Assembly (NCBI RefSeq): GCF_040822115.1
Contig: NZ_CP162004.1
Location: forward strand, 1,054,001 to 1,118,000
DNA from: Flavobacterium sp. WC2421
Lineage (GTDB): Bacteria > Bacteroidota > Bacteroidia > Flavobacteriales > Flavobacteriaceae
DNA: 64,000 nt
Direction of reading: 5' to 3'
The number at the start of each line of letters is the position of its first letter. The first letter of the stretch is position 1. Made by a program: the position numbers and the translations under genes. Below, in pieces: positions 1-8,456 of this stretch. The notes under the pieces are model-generated. The model did no database searches and had not been told where the DNA came from. It saw only the letters and a program-made list of their open reading frames with translations.

Positions 1-950
1 TTGATGAGTTTGATTTATTAGGTTTAGCTCTTTCTACAGAGCGATTAAACCCTAGTTTTGATGAAACACGTTCGATCGAAAATAGTATGCGTAAACCCTT
101 TTATCGTCAGTATAAAAACTCATTATTTTTACAATTGCAAAAAACACTATTTGATAAATTATACGTTACGCTAGGTGGACGATTTGACTATCACAATATT
201 TATAAATCTATTTTTACCTTTCGTAGTGGTTTAGTTTACACCCCTTTTCAAAAAACGTCTATTCGATTTCTTTTTGGGCAGGCTTTCCGTGAACCTAATA
301 TTTTTGAACTGGGCGCTTCCTCAGTAAATAATGTTATTAACGAGCTTAATCCAGCTAAGATGAATACTTTCGAACTTGGAATAAATCAATCGTTTACAAG
401 TAATTTGATAGCTAATGTTGTTGCCTATCGAAATACAGCAACAAATTTTATTGAGCCTACAGAAACGGGTGGTTTCGTAAATTCTGGTAAAATAATAAAT
501 GTCTTTGGTGTTGAGAGTCAATTATTTTATAAAACAGGAAAAATCAGAACCGAAATAAGTTATTCCTATGTTAGAAAAGATGCTGATGAATATGCAGGTG
601 TTAGCACGGTAAATCTAGGTGTTTATCCACATAGAATAACTGGAGGCTTGACGTATAATATAACAGAGGACTTTACAGTCAATTCTAGAATAAATTATTA
701 TTCAGAAATAAAAGCAAAACACGGTAATAAAGACATTAATGAAATACTGACGATCCCCTCTTTTTCTAAAGTTGATCTGACATTTTCGTACACAAAAATA
801 AAAGTCTATGATGTCGAAATTGCTACACAATTGTTTGTTACTAATATGTTTAATTCCCAATTTTACCAACCCAATATAAGAATAGGCGGACCAAAACAAT
901 TTTTACAGCATGGAAGACAACTATTTTGCAATGTAATTGTTAAATTTTAA
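1..950 (+). CDS. TonB-dependent receptor, C-terminal part (5' end outside window)
   Basis: The frame is open from base 3, so the gene starts upstream of the window and only about 315 C-terminal residues are seen. They look like the beta-barrel of a TonB-dependent outer-membrane receptor: alternating aromatic/polar strands, a 'FREPNIFELG' segment typical of TonB barrels, and a terminal strand ending in Phe (VIVKF). The plug and any N-terminal carboxypeptidase-like domain are missing, so the substrate cannot be read. A SCO1-type copper protein and the feo genes follow on the same strand, which makes a metal or metal-chelate ligand plausible, but this is inference. An ATG at 87 is internal and should not be taken as the start. 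Confidence 0.85.
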   Translation, partial: DEFDLLGLALSTERLNPSFDETRSIENSMRKPFYRQYKNSLFLQLQKTLFDKLYVTLGGRFDYHNIYKSIFTFRSGLVYTPFQKTSIRFLFGQAFREPNIFELGASSVNNVINELNPAKMNTFELGINQSFTSNLIANVVAYRNTATNFIEPTETGGFVNSGKIINVFGVESQLFYKTGKIRTEISYSYVRKDADEYAGVSTVNLGVYPHRITGGLTYNITEDFTVNSRINYYSEIKAKHGNKDINEILTIPSFSKVDLTFSYTKIKVYDVEIATQLFVTNMFNSQFYQPNIRIGGPKQFLQHGRQLFCNVIVKF

Positions 951-1052
951 CAACGAAAAAAAGAATTCAAGAATATGGATTTACAAAACAAGTTTTTTTT
1001 TGATATTTAAAATTGATTTCATTGTAGATTCTTTTTTAAAATTACCTTTTCG

Positions 1053-1060
1053 TATTTTTG
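1053..1060 (+). promoter_or_regulatory. -7 element TAnnTTTG before the SCO1 gene
   Basis: TATTTTTG fits the Bacteroidota -7 consensus and lies 15 bases before the ATG at 1076. The nearest TTG (1022-1024) is 28 bases upstream, farther than usual, so only the -7 box is supported. It makes the TTG start at 1058 unlikely because that codon lies inside the box. Confidence 0.5.
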
Positions 1061-1075
1061 CAAAAATTATTTTTT

Positions 1076-1741
1076 ATGAAATCAATTTTCAGTAGATACC
1101 GAAAATTTTTAGGTGTTTTTGTTGTACTATCATCCATTATACTATATTTATTCTATACGGCCCTAAAACCAAGTAAAACACTTCCAATATTTAATCCTGC
1201 GGATGTAAATCCTGAACTAGTTGACAGTACGGTGCAGTACATTAGTAAGTACCATACTATTGCCGATTTCTCTTTTACAAATCAAAATGGGAAAACCATT
1301 ACCCAAAAAGATTATGAAGGGAAAATATATGTGGCTGATTTTTTCTTTACTACTTGCGGTTCTATTTGTCCTAAAATGACCGCCAATTTATTTGATGTTC
1401 AAAAAGCCATTCTCAATAACCCAAAAGTAATGTTGCTTTCTCATACTGTATTTCCTGAGGTAGACAGTGTTGCTGCTTTAAAAGCCTATGCTATAAAATA
1501 TGGTGTTAATGATAGCAAATGGAATTTAGTTACTGGTGATAAAAAGGAAATATACACGATGGCTCGAAAATCATATTTAGCAGTCAAAATGGGAAAGCCA
1601 AGTGAATTATACGATATGGTTCACACGGAGAATTTTGTGTTAGTAGATGCTAAACGAAGAGTTCGTGGTTTTTATGACGGTACTAAAAAAGAAGATATTC
1701 AAAAGTTAATTGAAGATATTAATTTTTTATCAAACCAATAA
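1076..1741 (+). CDS. SCO1/SenC family copper chaperone-like thioredoxin protein
   Basis: This 221-residue protein has an N-terminal membrane anchor (about residues 14-32) followed by a periplasmic thioredoxin-like SCO domain. The family copper motif is visible as Cys94-x3-Cys98 (TTCGSICPKM), with the distal His183 in VHTENFVLVD. SCO proteins bind copper and help assemble the CuA centre of cytochrome oxidase, or act as thiol-disulfide reductases. I chose ATG 1076 instead of TTG 1058 because the latter overlaps the promoter box. It sits between a TonB receptor fragment and feoAB, but the gap to feoA contains a separate promoter, so it is probably its own unit. Confidence 0.9.
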   Translation: MKSIFSRYRKFLGVFVVLSSIILYLFYTALKPSKTLPIFNPADVNPELVDSTVQYISKYHTIADFSFTNQNGKTITQKDYEGKIYVADFFFTTCGSICPKMTANLFDVQKAILNNPKVMLLSHTVFPEVDSVAALKAYAIKYGVNDSKWNLVTGDKKEIYTMARKSYLAVKMGKPSELYDMVHTENFVLVDAKRRVRGFYDGTKKEDIQKLIEDINFLSNQ

Positions 1742-1821
1742 TTTCTTTTTATTTCCTACTTGTAAAAGTAAAAAGAACAGTCTTGTTTTCAGAATTTTAA
1801 TTTTCTTGGAATAAAGACAAA

Positions 1822-1837
1822 AATGATAAATATCATT
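1822..1837 (+). promoter_or_regulatory. Fur-box-like palindrome upstream of feoA
   Basis: AATGATAAATATCATT is a palindrome apart from its two central bases and resembles half of the classical Fur box (GATAATGATAATCATTATC). It lies 20 bases upstream of the -7 box TATTTTTG (1858-1865), so bound protein would cover the -33 region of the feoA promoter. Iron-dependent repression is expected for feo genes; the regulator itself is not identified here. Confidence 0.5.
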
Positions 1838-1857
1838 CATTTTTATATTATAATATG

Positions 1858-1865
1858 TATTTTTG
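1858..1865 (+). promoter_or_regulatory. -7 element of the feoAB promoter
   Basis: TATTTTTG matches TAnnTTTG and lies 26 bases before the feoA start. No TTG sits at the normal -33 distance, where the palindrome at 1822-1837 is found instead, which suggests a weak or activator/repressor-modulated promoter. Confidence 0.5.
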
Positions 1866-1891
1866 CAATATTAATTCAATCTAAATAAGAC

Positions 1892-2131
1892 TTGCGCACC
1901 ACGATAAATTCACTTAAAAAAGGCGAAAAGGCCATTATCAAAGATTTTGATATTGATATCATTCCATTGAAATTACTTGAAATGGGCTGTTTACCTGGTA
2001 ATATGGTTGAATTATTGCAAATTGCTCCATTTGGAGACCCATTATATTTAAATATTAATGGTTCTCATTTGGCCATTAGAGTGGAAACAGCAAACGAGAT
2101 TGAAGTGGAAATGATAAAAATCAAGCTATAA
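1892..2131 (+). CDS. feoA: FeoA, ferrous iron transport accessory protein
   Basis: This 79-residue protein is the size of stand-alone FeoA, a small cytoplasmic SH3-like barrel that works with the FeoB permease. The conserved core is visible: LKKGEKAIIKDF at the N terminus, LLEMGCLPGN in the middle and a final IRVETANEIEVEMI. The start is a TTG (1892), because the family N terminus begins exactly here and no ATG is available. Its TAA stop overlaps the feoB ATG by one base (TAATG), so the two are translationally coupled. A Fur-like palindrome and a -7 box lie upstream. Confidence 0.92.
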   Translation: MRTTINSLKKGEKAIIKDFDIDIIPLKLLEMGCLPGNMVELLQIAPFGDPLYLNINGSHLAIRVETANEIEVEMIKIKL

Positions 2132-4230
2132 TGATTAATAAAAACATCAACGTAGCTTTAATAGGCAATCCAAATACAGGAAAAACATCAGTTTTTAATC
2201 AATTAACCGGACTGAATCAACAAGTAGGAAACTACCCTGGGATTACTGTTGAGAAAAAAATAGGTTTTTGTAAATTACCCAATAATATAAAAGCCAATAT
2301 CCTAGACTTACCAGGAACATACAGTTTAAATGCCAGTTCTATTGATGAAAATGTGGTTATTGAACTGTTGCTTAATAAAAACGATAAACTATATCCTGAT
2401 GTTGCGCTTGTTGTTACTGATGTTGAAAATTTAAAACGTAATTTATTACTTTTTACCCAAATAAAAGACCTTGAAATTCCGACCATTTTAGTCATTAATA
2501 TGGCTGACAGAATGGAACACAAGGGAATCACTTTGAATATTCCATATCTGGAGGAACATTTAAAAACTAAAATTGCTTTAATCAGTTCTAGAAAAGGATT
2601 TGGAATAGAGGAGTTAAAAAAAATGATAATCACTTACAAAACGATATCAAGCGAACCTTGTTTGAATGCATCGGTAATTGATCCGGAGTATTTTGACAGC
2701 TTGCGCAAAGCGTTCCCAAACCAATTGTTGTATAAATTATGGCTGGTTATTACTCAGGATGTTAACTTCTTAAACTTAGAACGTAAAGAAATTCACAGTT
2801 CCTTTACAAAATCACATTCGGATTTAAAACGATTACAGCAAAAAGAAACGATAAAAAGATATCAGTTTATCAATGACGTACTCAAAGAAGGATTAAACGT
2901 TGATGCCTCAGTTGCAAAAGATTTCCGTTCTAAACTGGATCGTGTTTTAACGCATAAAGTGTGGGGGTACTTCATTTTCTTCGTCATTTTGTTTGTTATT
3001 TTTCAATCTATTTTTGATTGGTCAAAAATACCAATGGACTTTATAGACAGCACGTTTGCCTCATTGAGTACCTTGGCAAACGATACTTTACCAGCAGGTG
3101 TTTTAACCAATTTAATTTCTCAAGGGATCATTCCTGGTATCGGCGGAATTTTAATATTTATTCCTCAAATTGCATTTTTGTTTTTATTCATATCCATCTT
3201 AGAAGAAAGTGGTTATATGAGTAGAGTGGTTTTCTTGATGGATAAAATCATGCGAAAGTTTGGGTTATCAGGAAAAAGTGTTGTTCCATTAATCTCAGGA
3301 ACTGCCTGTGCTATTCCGGCAATTATGGCTACTCGAAATATTGAAAACTGGAAAGAACGAATCATTACCATACTAGTCACCCCTTTTACAACCTGTTCAG
3401 CTAGACTGCCTGTTTATGCTATTATCATTGCGTTAGTAATTCCTGACACTCGTGTTCTGGGAATATTTAATCTTCAAGGTTTAACCTTAATGTTATTGTA
3501 CCTTTTGGGTTTTGGAATGGCAATATTCTCTGCTTATGTTTTAAATAAAATATTAAAAATTAAAGGGAAAACATTTTTTGTAGTTGAAATGCCAAACTAC
3601 AAATTACCAATGTTTAAAAACGTAGCTATTAATGTAATTGAAAAAACGAAGGCTTTTGTTTTTGGAGCTGGAAAAATAATCTTAGCTATTTCCATTGTAT
3701 TATGGTTTTTAGCCTCTTATGGACCAGGAAAGAAGTTCAATAATGCCGACGAAATAATACGCACTAAATCTGAAAACACGACCATTACTCCACAGGAATT
3801 AGATAATAAAGTGGCTTCTTACAAATTGGAGAATTCTTATATCGGAATCATGGGAAAAACCATTGAGCCTGCCATTTCACCATTAGGTTATGATTGGAAA
3901 ATAGGGATTGCTATCATCAGTTCATTTGCAGCTCGTGAAGTTTTTGTGGGCACATTAGCAACTATTTACAGTGTGGGTGGAAGCGATAATGAAGATACCA
4001 TTAAAAACAAAATGGCTGCGGAAATAAATCCTGAAACTGGAAAGAAAATATTCAATTTTGCCTCTGGAATTTCCTTGTTATTGTTCTATGCATTTGCCTT
4101 ACAATGTGCCAGTACATTAGCCATAACGCGTAAAGAAACCAATTCATGGAAGTGGCCTTTAGGACAACTTATTTTCATGAGTGGTTTTGCCTACGTTGTA
4201 GCATTAATTGCCTACCAAATTTTAAAGTAA
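2131..4230 (+). CDS. feoB: FeoB, GTP-dependent ferrous iron permease
   Basis: This is a full-length 699-residue FeoB of the inner membrane, importing Fe(II). The N-terminal G domain shows G1 GNPNTGKTS (residues 12-20), G3 DLPGTYSL and G4 NMAD. A helical spacer follows, then the membrane domain with the conserved Cys-containing segments SGTACAIPA and TPFTTCSARLP that are implicated in iron passage in this family. It starts on the last base of the feoA stop codon. A 42-residue Cys-rich protein follows six bases after its stop, completing a three-gene feo operon. Confidence 0.97.
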   Translation: MINKNINVALIGNPNTGKTSVFNQLTGLNQQVGNYPGITVEKKIGFCKLPNNIKANILDLPGTYSLNASSIDENVVIELLLNKNDKLYPDVALVVTDVENLKRNLLLFTQIKDLEIPTILVINMADRMEHKGITLNIPYLEEHLKTKIALISSRKGFGIEELKKMIITYKTISSEPCLNASVIDPEYFDSLRKAFPNQLLYKLWLVITQDVNFLNLERKEIHSSFTKSHSDLKRLQQKETIKRYQFINDVLKEGLNVDASVAKDFRSKLDRVLTHKVWGYFIFFVILFVIFQSIFDWSKIPMDFIDSTFASLSTLANDTLPAGVLTNLISQGIIPGIGGILIFIPQIAFLFLFISILEESGYMSRVVFLMDKIMRKFGLSGKSVVPLISGTACAIPAIMATRNIENWKERIITILVTPFTTCSARLPVYAIIIALVIPDTRVLGIFNLQGLTLMLLYLLGFGMAIFSAYVLNKILKIKGKTFFVVEMPNYKLPMFKNVAINVIEKTKAFVFGAGKIILAISIVLWFLASYGPGKKFNNADEIIRTKSENTTITPQELDNKVASYKLENSYIGIMGKTIEPAISPLGYDWKIGIAIISSFAAREVFVGTLATIYSVGGSDNEDTIKNKMAAEINPETGKKIFNFASGISLLLFYAFALQCASTLAITRKETNSWKWPLGQLIFMSGFAYVVALIAYQILK

Positions 4231-4236
4231 AACAGT

Positions 4237-4365
4237 ATGTTCCAGCAAATAATCGCCTTTACAGCTCTCGGAATTGCCCTAGTTTTTTTAATCAAAAAAT
4301 TCTTTTTTAAAAAGAAAAAATCGGATAAAAATTGTGGTGATGGTACGGATTGTGGTTGTCATTAA
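4237..4365 (+). CDS. Small FeoB-associated Cys-rich membrane protein
   Basis: This is a 42-residue reading frame starting at ATG 4237, six bases after feoB. It has one transmembrane helix (roughly residues 5-20), a basic cluster (FFFKKKKSDK) and a Cys-rich tail with three cysteines (NCGDGTDCGCH). The architecture, one helix plus lysines plus a Cys/Gly tail, is that of the FeoB-associated Cys-rich membrane protein family, found next to feoB in other bacteria. The tail could bind iron or a cluster; its actual role is not known. It is too short for a usual ORF cut-off and is easily missed. Confidence 0.8.
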   Translation: MFQQIIAFTALGIALVFLIKKFFFKKKKSDKNCGDGTDCGCH

Positions 4366-4950
4366 AGGAGTATCGTTTTAATACTTTCTTTTAAAGTAAA
4401 AACTAACTTAAAGCCAGTAAAATTTTCTTAAAATACTAATAAACACCACTGTAATCAATAAATTTTGATTAAATTTATAGTACAAATCTTGTAGTTAAAT
4501 GCTTAAAGTCAATTGATTATCTTTTTTTATTCCTAAAAACAATATTTAAGATATTGCAAATAATAGAAGCTGTTTAAAAGTAATTTCAAGACTTCCCGCT
4601 TTATATCTACAATAGCAATTGAAATTATAGAACTATTATGAATTTTAAACATTCATAATTTTTAGTGCTTTATCTTATTCGTAAAAAATTATAACTCAAA
4701 AAATCACTTCCTTTTGAATTAGTGCTTACTTCTTAGTAAGAGTGTTTTATGCTACTTCTTTTCAAAAATTTTAATAGAAAGGACAAGGAAATAAGCCGTT
4801 TTAATTAAAAGTAAGTTTGTTGCGTTTTCTTGATGAGTCTTTTTATTCAATACTTATTCCAAAAGGAAACAGCGAAGTATTGATGAAATCACTTTTATGA
4901 TTTTATGTTGCCATTGATTTCAAACAAAAGCGAACCAATACCAACACATT
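4366..4950. other. Non-coding stretch with small dyads
   Basis: No convincing gene is seen in these 585 bases. They are very A+T rich and hold three short hairpins: CAATAT/ATATTG at 4540-4556, TATGAAT/ATTCATA at 4637-4657 and CTTAC/GTAAG around 4725-4741. The region separates the feo operon from a TonB receptor and presumably contains that receptor's promoter, but I cannot place a clear TTG/TAnnTTTG pair. Confidence 0.5.
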
Positions 4951-7812
4951 ATGAAAAAATTTATTTTAATATTATTTTTTCTGAAGGTTGCTTTTCTTTA
5001 TTCACAAAAAGAAATTTCAGGCTTTGTCATTGACAATGCTGGTGTCGCTTTGGCTGGAGCTAACATCACGGAAAAAGGAACCAATAATAGTGTCTTTACT
5101 GATATTAATGGGGCGTATTCAATTATTGTAAAAGAAGGTGCCACTTTGGTTGTTAGTTATTATGGCTTTTCTAAACAAGAATATGAAGCCAGTGAATCTA
5201 TATTGAATGCGGTATTATCACAAAATGGGGGGCAAAATAGAGATGAGGTTTTGGTTACAGGAACTAGAACTGTACCAAGGAGTAATACTACAAGTTCACT
5301 TCCGATAGATGTTTTATCATCGGAAGATCTTATATCTACAGGCCAATTCACATTGGATAAAGTATTGCAATACAAAATTCCCTCCTTCAATACCGTTCAA
5401 ACACCTGTAAATGATGCCACTTCCTTATTGGATCCCTATGAAATTAGAAACATGGGTCCTAGTAGAACCTTAATTCTTATCGACGGCAAACGCAAAAACC
5501 TAAGTGCTTTACTTTATTTGCAAACCTCACCTGGTCGAGGTGAAACGGCTGCCGATATTTCGGGTATTCCAATTGATGCAATTGAGAGGGTAGAAGTTTT
5601 ACGTGACGGTGCCTCAGCGCAATATGGTTCTGATGCAATAGCAGGTGTGATCAATGTTATTTTAAAAAAGAGACCAAATAACGGGGCAGTTACAGTACGA
5701 ACTGGAATAACTAAAAAAGGAGATGGAGAACTATTTGGGGTGAGTTTGAACAACGGTTCTACATCGGGTAACAACGGCTTTGTAAACTATACTATTGATT
5801 TTTCAAAAGTAAATTTGGCTAATAGACCTGGAAAAGTAGATGCAGAAGGAGAATTTAATGATTTTATCAAAATAGACCCTAATGAACCGTCCAGCTATAT
5901 AAACGATGATCATACCCTAAACGGAACAAATATTGATGGAATGACCGAGGATGGGATTAGTGCAGTTTTTCAAGGATACAAAGGCTCACCCGATTATAAT
6001 GCAAAATTTGCAACTATAAATAAAGGGAATGTTTCAGGGAGAGAAGCAGTTGATTCTTTTTTAAAAAACAATCCTGATGCGAAAAACATAAATGGTTCGC
6101 CAGAAACTGTTACAGCTAAATTCTTAATTAATGGTGGGTTTAATTTATCCAGTGAAACACAAGTGTACTACAATGCCCTCTATGTGTTTAAAAAAGTTAA
6201 TTCATTTGCCAATTATAGAACTCCATATTGGAGATCCATACAAAATCCTTTTGAAAATAATTCTATTCCAAACTGGAGTACCGCATCAACATATCCCACT
6301 TATTTGAAAGATTTTTTTGGCAATGGAACGGTAGCTTCATACAATGGATATCTTCCCACATTTACGGGAGATTTAAATGATTATAATGCCACCTTAGGAT
6401 ATAAGTCCATAAGAAATGGATGGAACACTGATGCAAGTGTTACAATTGGGGGAAACTCACAAGCCTATACTGTAGAAGATTCACAAAATAAATCAGTCAT
6501 AAAAGATCAGAATGGGGTGAGCGTTTATCAAGAAAATAGTCCCATAAATTTTAAACCAGGCGGAGTAGCTTTCCATCATGTAGTAGGGAATTTAGATATT
6601 TCAAAAGTTGTTTCCGATAAAATTAGTGTTGCATTTGGTTCAGAAATCCGAACTGAAACTTTTGAAATTACCGAAGGAGACCGAGCGTCTTGGGAGGGAG
6701 AAGGAGCCGATTCCTTTTCTGGAAATAGACCTGAAAATTCGGGTAAATGGAACCGTTATAATTTTGGAGGGTACATCGATTTGGCATATGATTTCTCTAA
6801 AAAATTTATACTAAATGGAACCGTTCGTTATGAAGATTATAGCGATTTTGGGGGCGCAACGGTTTGGAAAATCAGTTCAAGATATAAATTTCCTAATGAT
6901 AAAGTCATCATTCGTGGATCCTTTTCTACAGGATTTAGAGCACCAACATTGCATCAAATTTATTCCCAAAAATCACAGTATTCATTTGTAGCAGGACAAG
7001 GAATAAAAATTAGTGGATTGATCAATAACATTTCTGCTCAGGCGCGCATTTTAGGAATCCCAAAATTAGATGCAGAAAAATCTAGAAATATGACTATGGG
7101 TATAGGGGCAAACCCTTTTAAAAATGTAAATTTTACTATTGATTATTATACAATTACAGTGAATGATCGAATACTTTTGGGAGACAAAGTGGAAACACAG
7201 TTTGGAACAGTCTCTTGGTTTGAAAACTCATTTGATTCCAGAACATCTGGATTAGATGCAGTTATGAATTATGGAGAGATTCCCATTGGAAATGGGAAAT
7301 TAGGGATGAATTTATCGGGAAATGTGGTTTTTGAAAACAAAAGAATTTCAGCTGTTACTAGCGATAATTTTAGTCCTACTTTAAGCGCTTTAATGTTTAC
7401 CTCAAGACCTAAAACAAAATGGGTTTTGGGTGGGGTTTATAAAATTTCAAAATACGAATTCATTCTTAATAACACCTATTTTGGAAAAACAACATTCAAG
7501 CAAGACGGTTTAAATCCAAATTTAAGAACAGAGTTTACCCCAAAAATAGTTACTGACTTAGGCATTAATTATTCCCCTACAAGTCAATTGGTTTTTGCTT
7601 TTAATGTCAACAATCTATTTAATGTGTTGCCCCAATGGAAATTTAAAGCCGAAAATGAAGCTGGAGCTGCAATTTTAAAAGATTCGTCACAAGTTAAGTC
7701 ACAATTTAATTTGATTACTTTCAACGGGCGTTATTCTCAAATGACATATGAAGGATATCATTTCAGCCAATTGGGAACCCAGTTTAGTCTGGCACTTAAC
7801 TATAGATTTTGA
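4951..7812 (+). CDS. TonB-dependent receptor with carboxypeptidase-like N-terminal domain
   Basis: This 953-residue protein has a signal peptide (about residues 1-18, ending FLYSQ), a carboxypeptidase-regulatory-like beta-sandwich (about 20-95, EISGFVIDNAGVALAGANI), a plug domain (about 100-235, with LIDGKRKN and VEVLRDGASAQYGSDAIAGVINVILK) and a 22-strand-type barrel ending in YRF. There is no SusD-like partner, so it is not a typical Sus glycan transporter; it may carry a siderophore, a cofactor or another small ligand. The next two genes encode a YfiR-like periplasmic protein and a HAMP/PAS sensor with short spacings, which suggests transport-coupled signalling. Confidence 0.92.
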   Translation: MKKFILILFFLKVAFLYSQKEISGFVIDNAGVALAGANITEKGTNNSVFTDINGAYSIIVKEGATLVVSYYGFSKQEYEASESILNAVLSQNGGQNRDEVLVTGTRTVPRSNTTSSLPIDVLSSEDLISTGQFTLDKVLQYKIPSFNTVQTPVNDATSLLDPYEIRNMGPSRTLILIDGKRKNLSALLYLQTSPGRGETAADISGIPIDAIERVEVLRDGASAQYGSDAIAGVINVILKKRPNNGAVTVRTGITKKGDGELFGVSLNNGSTSGNNGFVNYTIDFSKVNLANRPGKVDAEGEFNDFIKIDPNEPSSYINDDHTLNGTNIDGMTEDGISAVFQGYKGSPDYNAKFATINKGNVSGREAVDSFLKNNPDAKNINGSPETVTAKFLINGGFNLSSETQVYYNALYVFKKVNSFANYRTPYWRSIQNPFENNSIPNWSTASTYPTYLKDFFGNGTVASYNGYLPTFTGDLNDYNATLGYKSIRNGWNTDASVTIGGNSQAYTVEDSQNKSVIKDQNGVSVYQENSPINFKPGGVAFHHVVGNLDISKVVSDKISVAFGSEIRTETFEITEGDRASWEGEGADSFSGNRPENSGKWNRYNFGGYIDLAYDFSKKFILNGTVRYEDYSDFGGATVWKISSRYKFPNDKVIIRGSFSTGFRAPTLHQIYSQKSQYSFVAGQGIKISGLINNISAQARILGIPKLDAEKSRNMTMGIGANPFKNVNFTIDYYTITVNDRILLGDKVETQFGTVSWFENSFDSRTSGLDAVMNYGEIPIGNGKLGMNLSGNVVFENKRISAVTSDNFSPTLSALMFTSRPKTKWVLGGVYKISKYEFILNNTYFGKTTFKQDGLNPNLRTEFTPKIVTDLGINYSPTSQLVFAFNVNNLFNVLPQWKFKAENEAGAAILKDSSQVKSQFNLITFNGRYSQMTYEGYHFSQLGTQFSLALNYRF

Positions 7813-7867
7813 TTTCAAAAAGAGCTGGTTTATTAAGGCATAAAAGAACTGTTTTAAAAATAAAAGT

Positions 7868-8389
7868 ATGAAAACTATAACTCAATTGTTTTTTTTGTCG
7901 TTGACCGTATTGTTGTTGGATGGCAATCTAGTAACCGCCCAAGAGAATGCTGGAGGAAAGGAATATGCTTTAAAAGCGGCTTTTCTGTATCGTTTTATAG
8001 ATTATGTTAATTGGAAAGATTATTCTAAAAACCAAGCTTTTAAGATCGCTATTTTAGAAGGAAGCCCAATTACAACTTCATTGCTTGCTGTGCCTAAAAC
8101 TAAAAAAATTGAGATTAACGAATATGGAAATTTGGAGGAAATCGGTTTTTGTAATATTTTATTTGTTCCTTACAATAGCACGATACCAATTGAAACTATT
8201 CTTTCTAAATTTTCTGACAAACCAGTATTGATAGTCACTGAGCGAAATGGTTATGGCAAAAAAGGAGCTCAAATGAATTTTGTTATTGTCGATAACAAAT
8301 TAAAATTTGAGGTAAATCTAAAAGCAATAAATAAAGCGGGAATTGGAATTAGTTCATTCTTATTGCAACACGCGATTATTGTGCAATAG
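7868..8389 (+). CDS. YfiR-like (DUF4154) periplasmic protein
   Basis: This 173-residue protein has a signal peptide (cleavage near VTAQE) and the YfiR/DUF4154 pattern: YALKAAFLYRFIDYVNWKD near the N terminus, FKIAILEGSPITTSLL, and a C-terminal FEVNLKAINKAGIGISSFLL. In Pseudomonas, YfiR is a periplasmic repressor of the membrane cyclase YfiN. Here it lies 55 bases after a TonB receptor and 67 bases before a membrane sensor with a similar periplasmic/HAMP layout, so I infer that it relays a periplasmic or outer-membrane signal to that sensor. Confidence 0.82.
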   Translation: MKTITQLFFLSLTVLLLDGNLVTAQENAGGKEYALKAAFLYRFIDYVNWKDYSKNQAFKIAILEGSPITTSLLAVPKTKKIEINEYGNLEEIGFCNILFVPYNSTIPIETILSKFSDKPVLIVTERNGYGKKGAQMNFVIVDNKLKFEVNLKAINKAGIGISSFLLQHAIIVQ

Positions 8390-8456
8390 TACTGAAGCTC
8401 CATTTGTCAACTTATGGAATGAAAAAGAGTTTTTAAAATATTAAAATAATATACAT

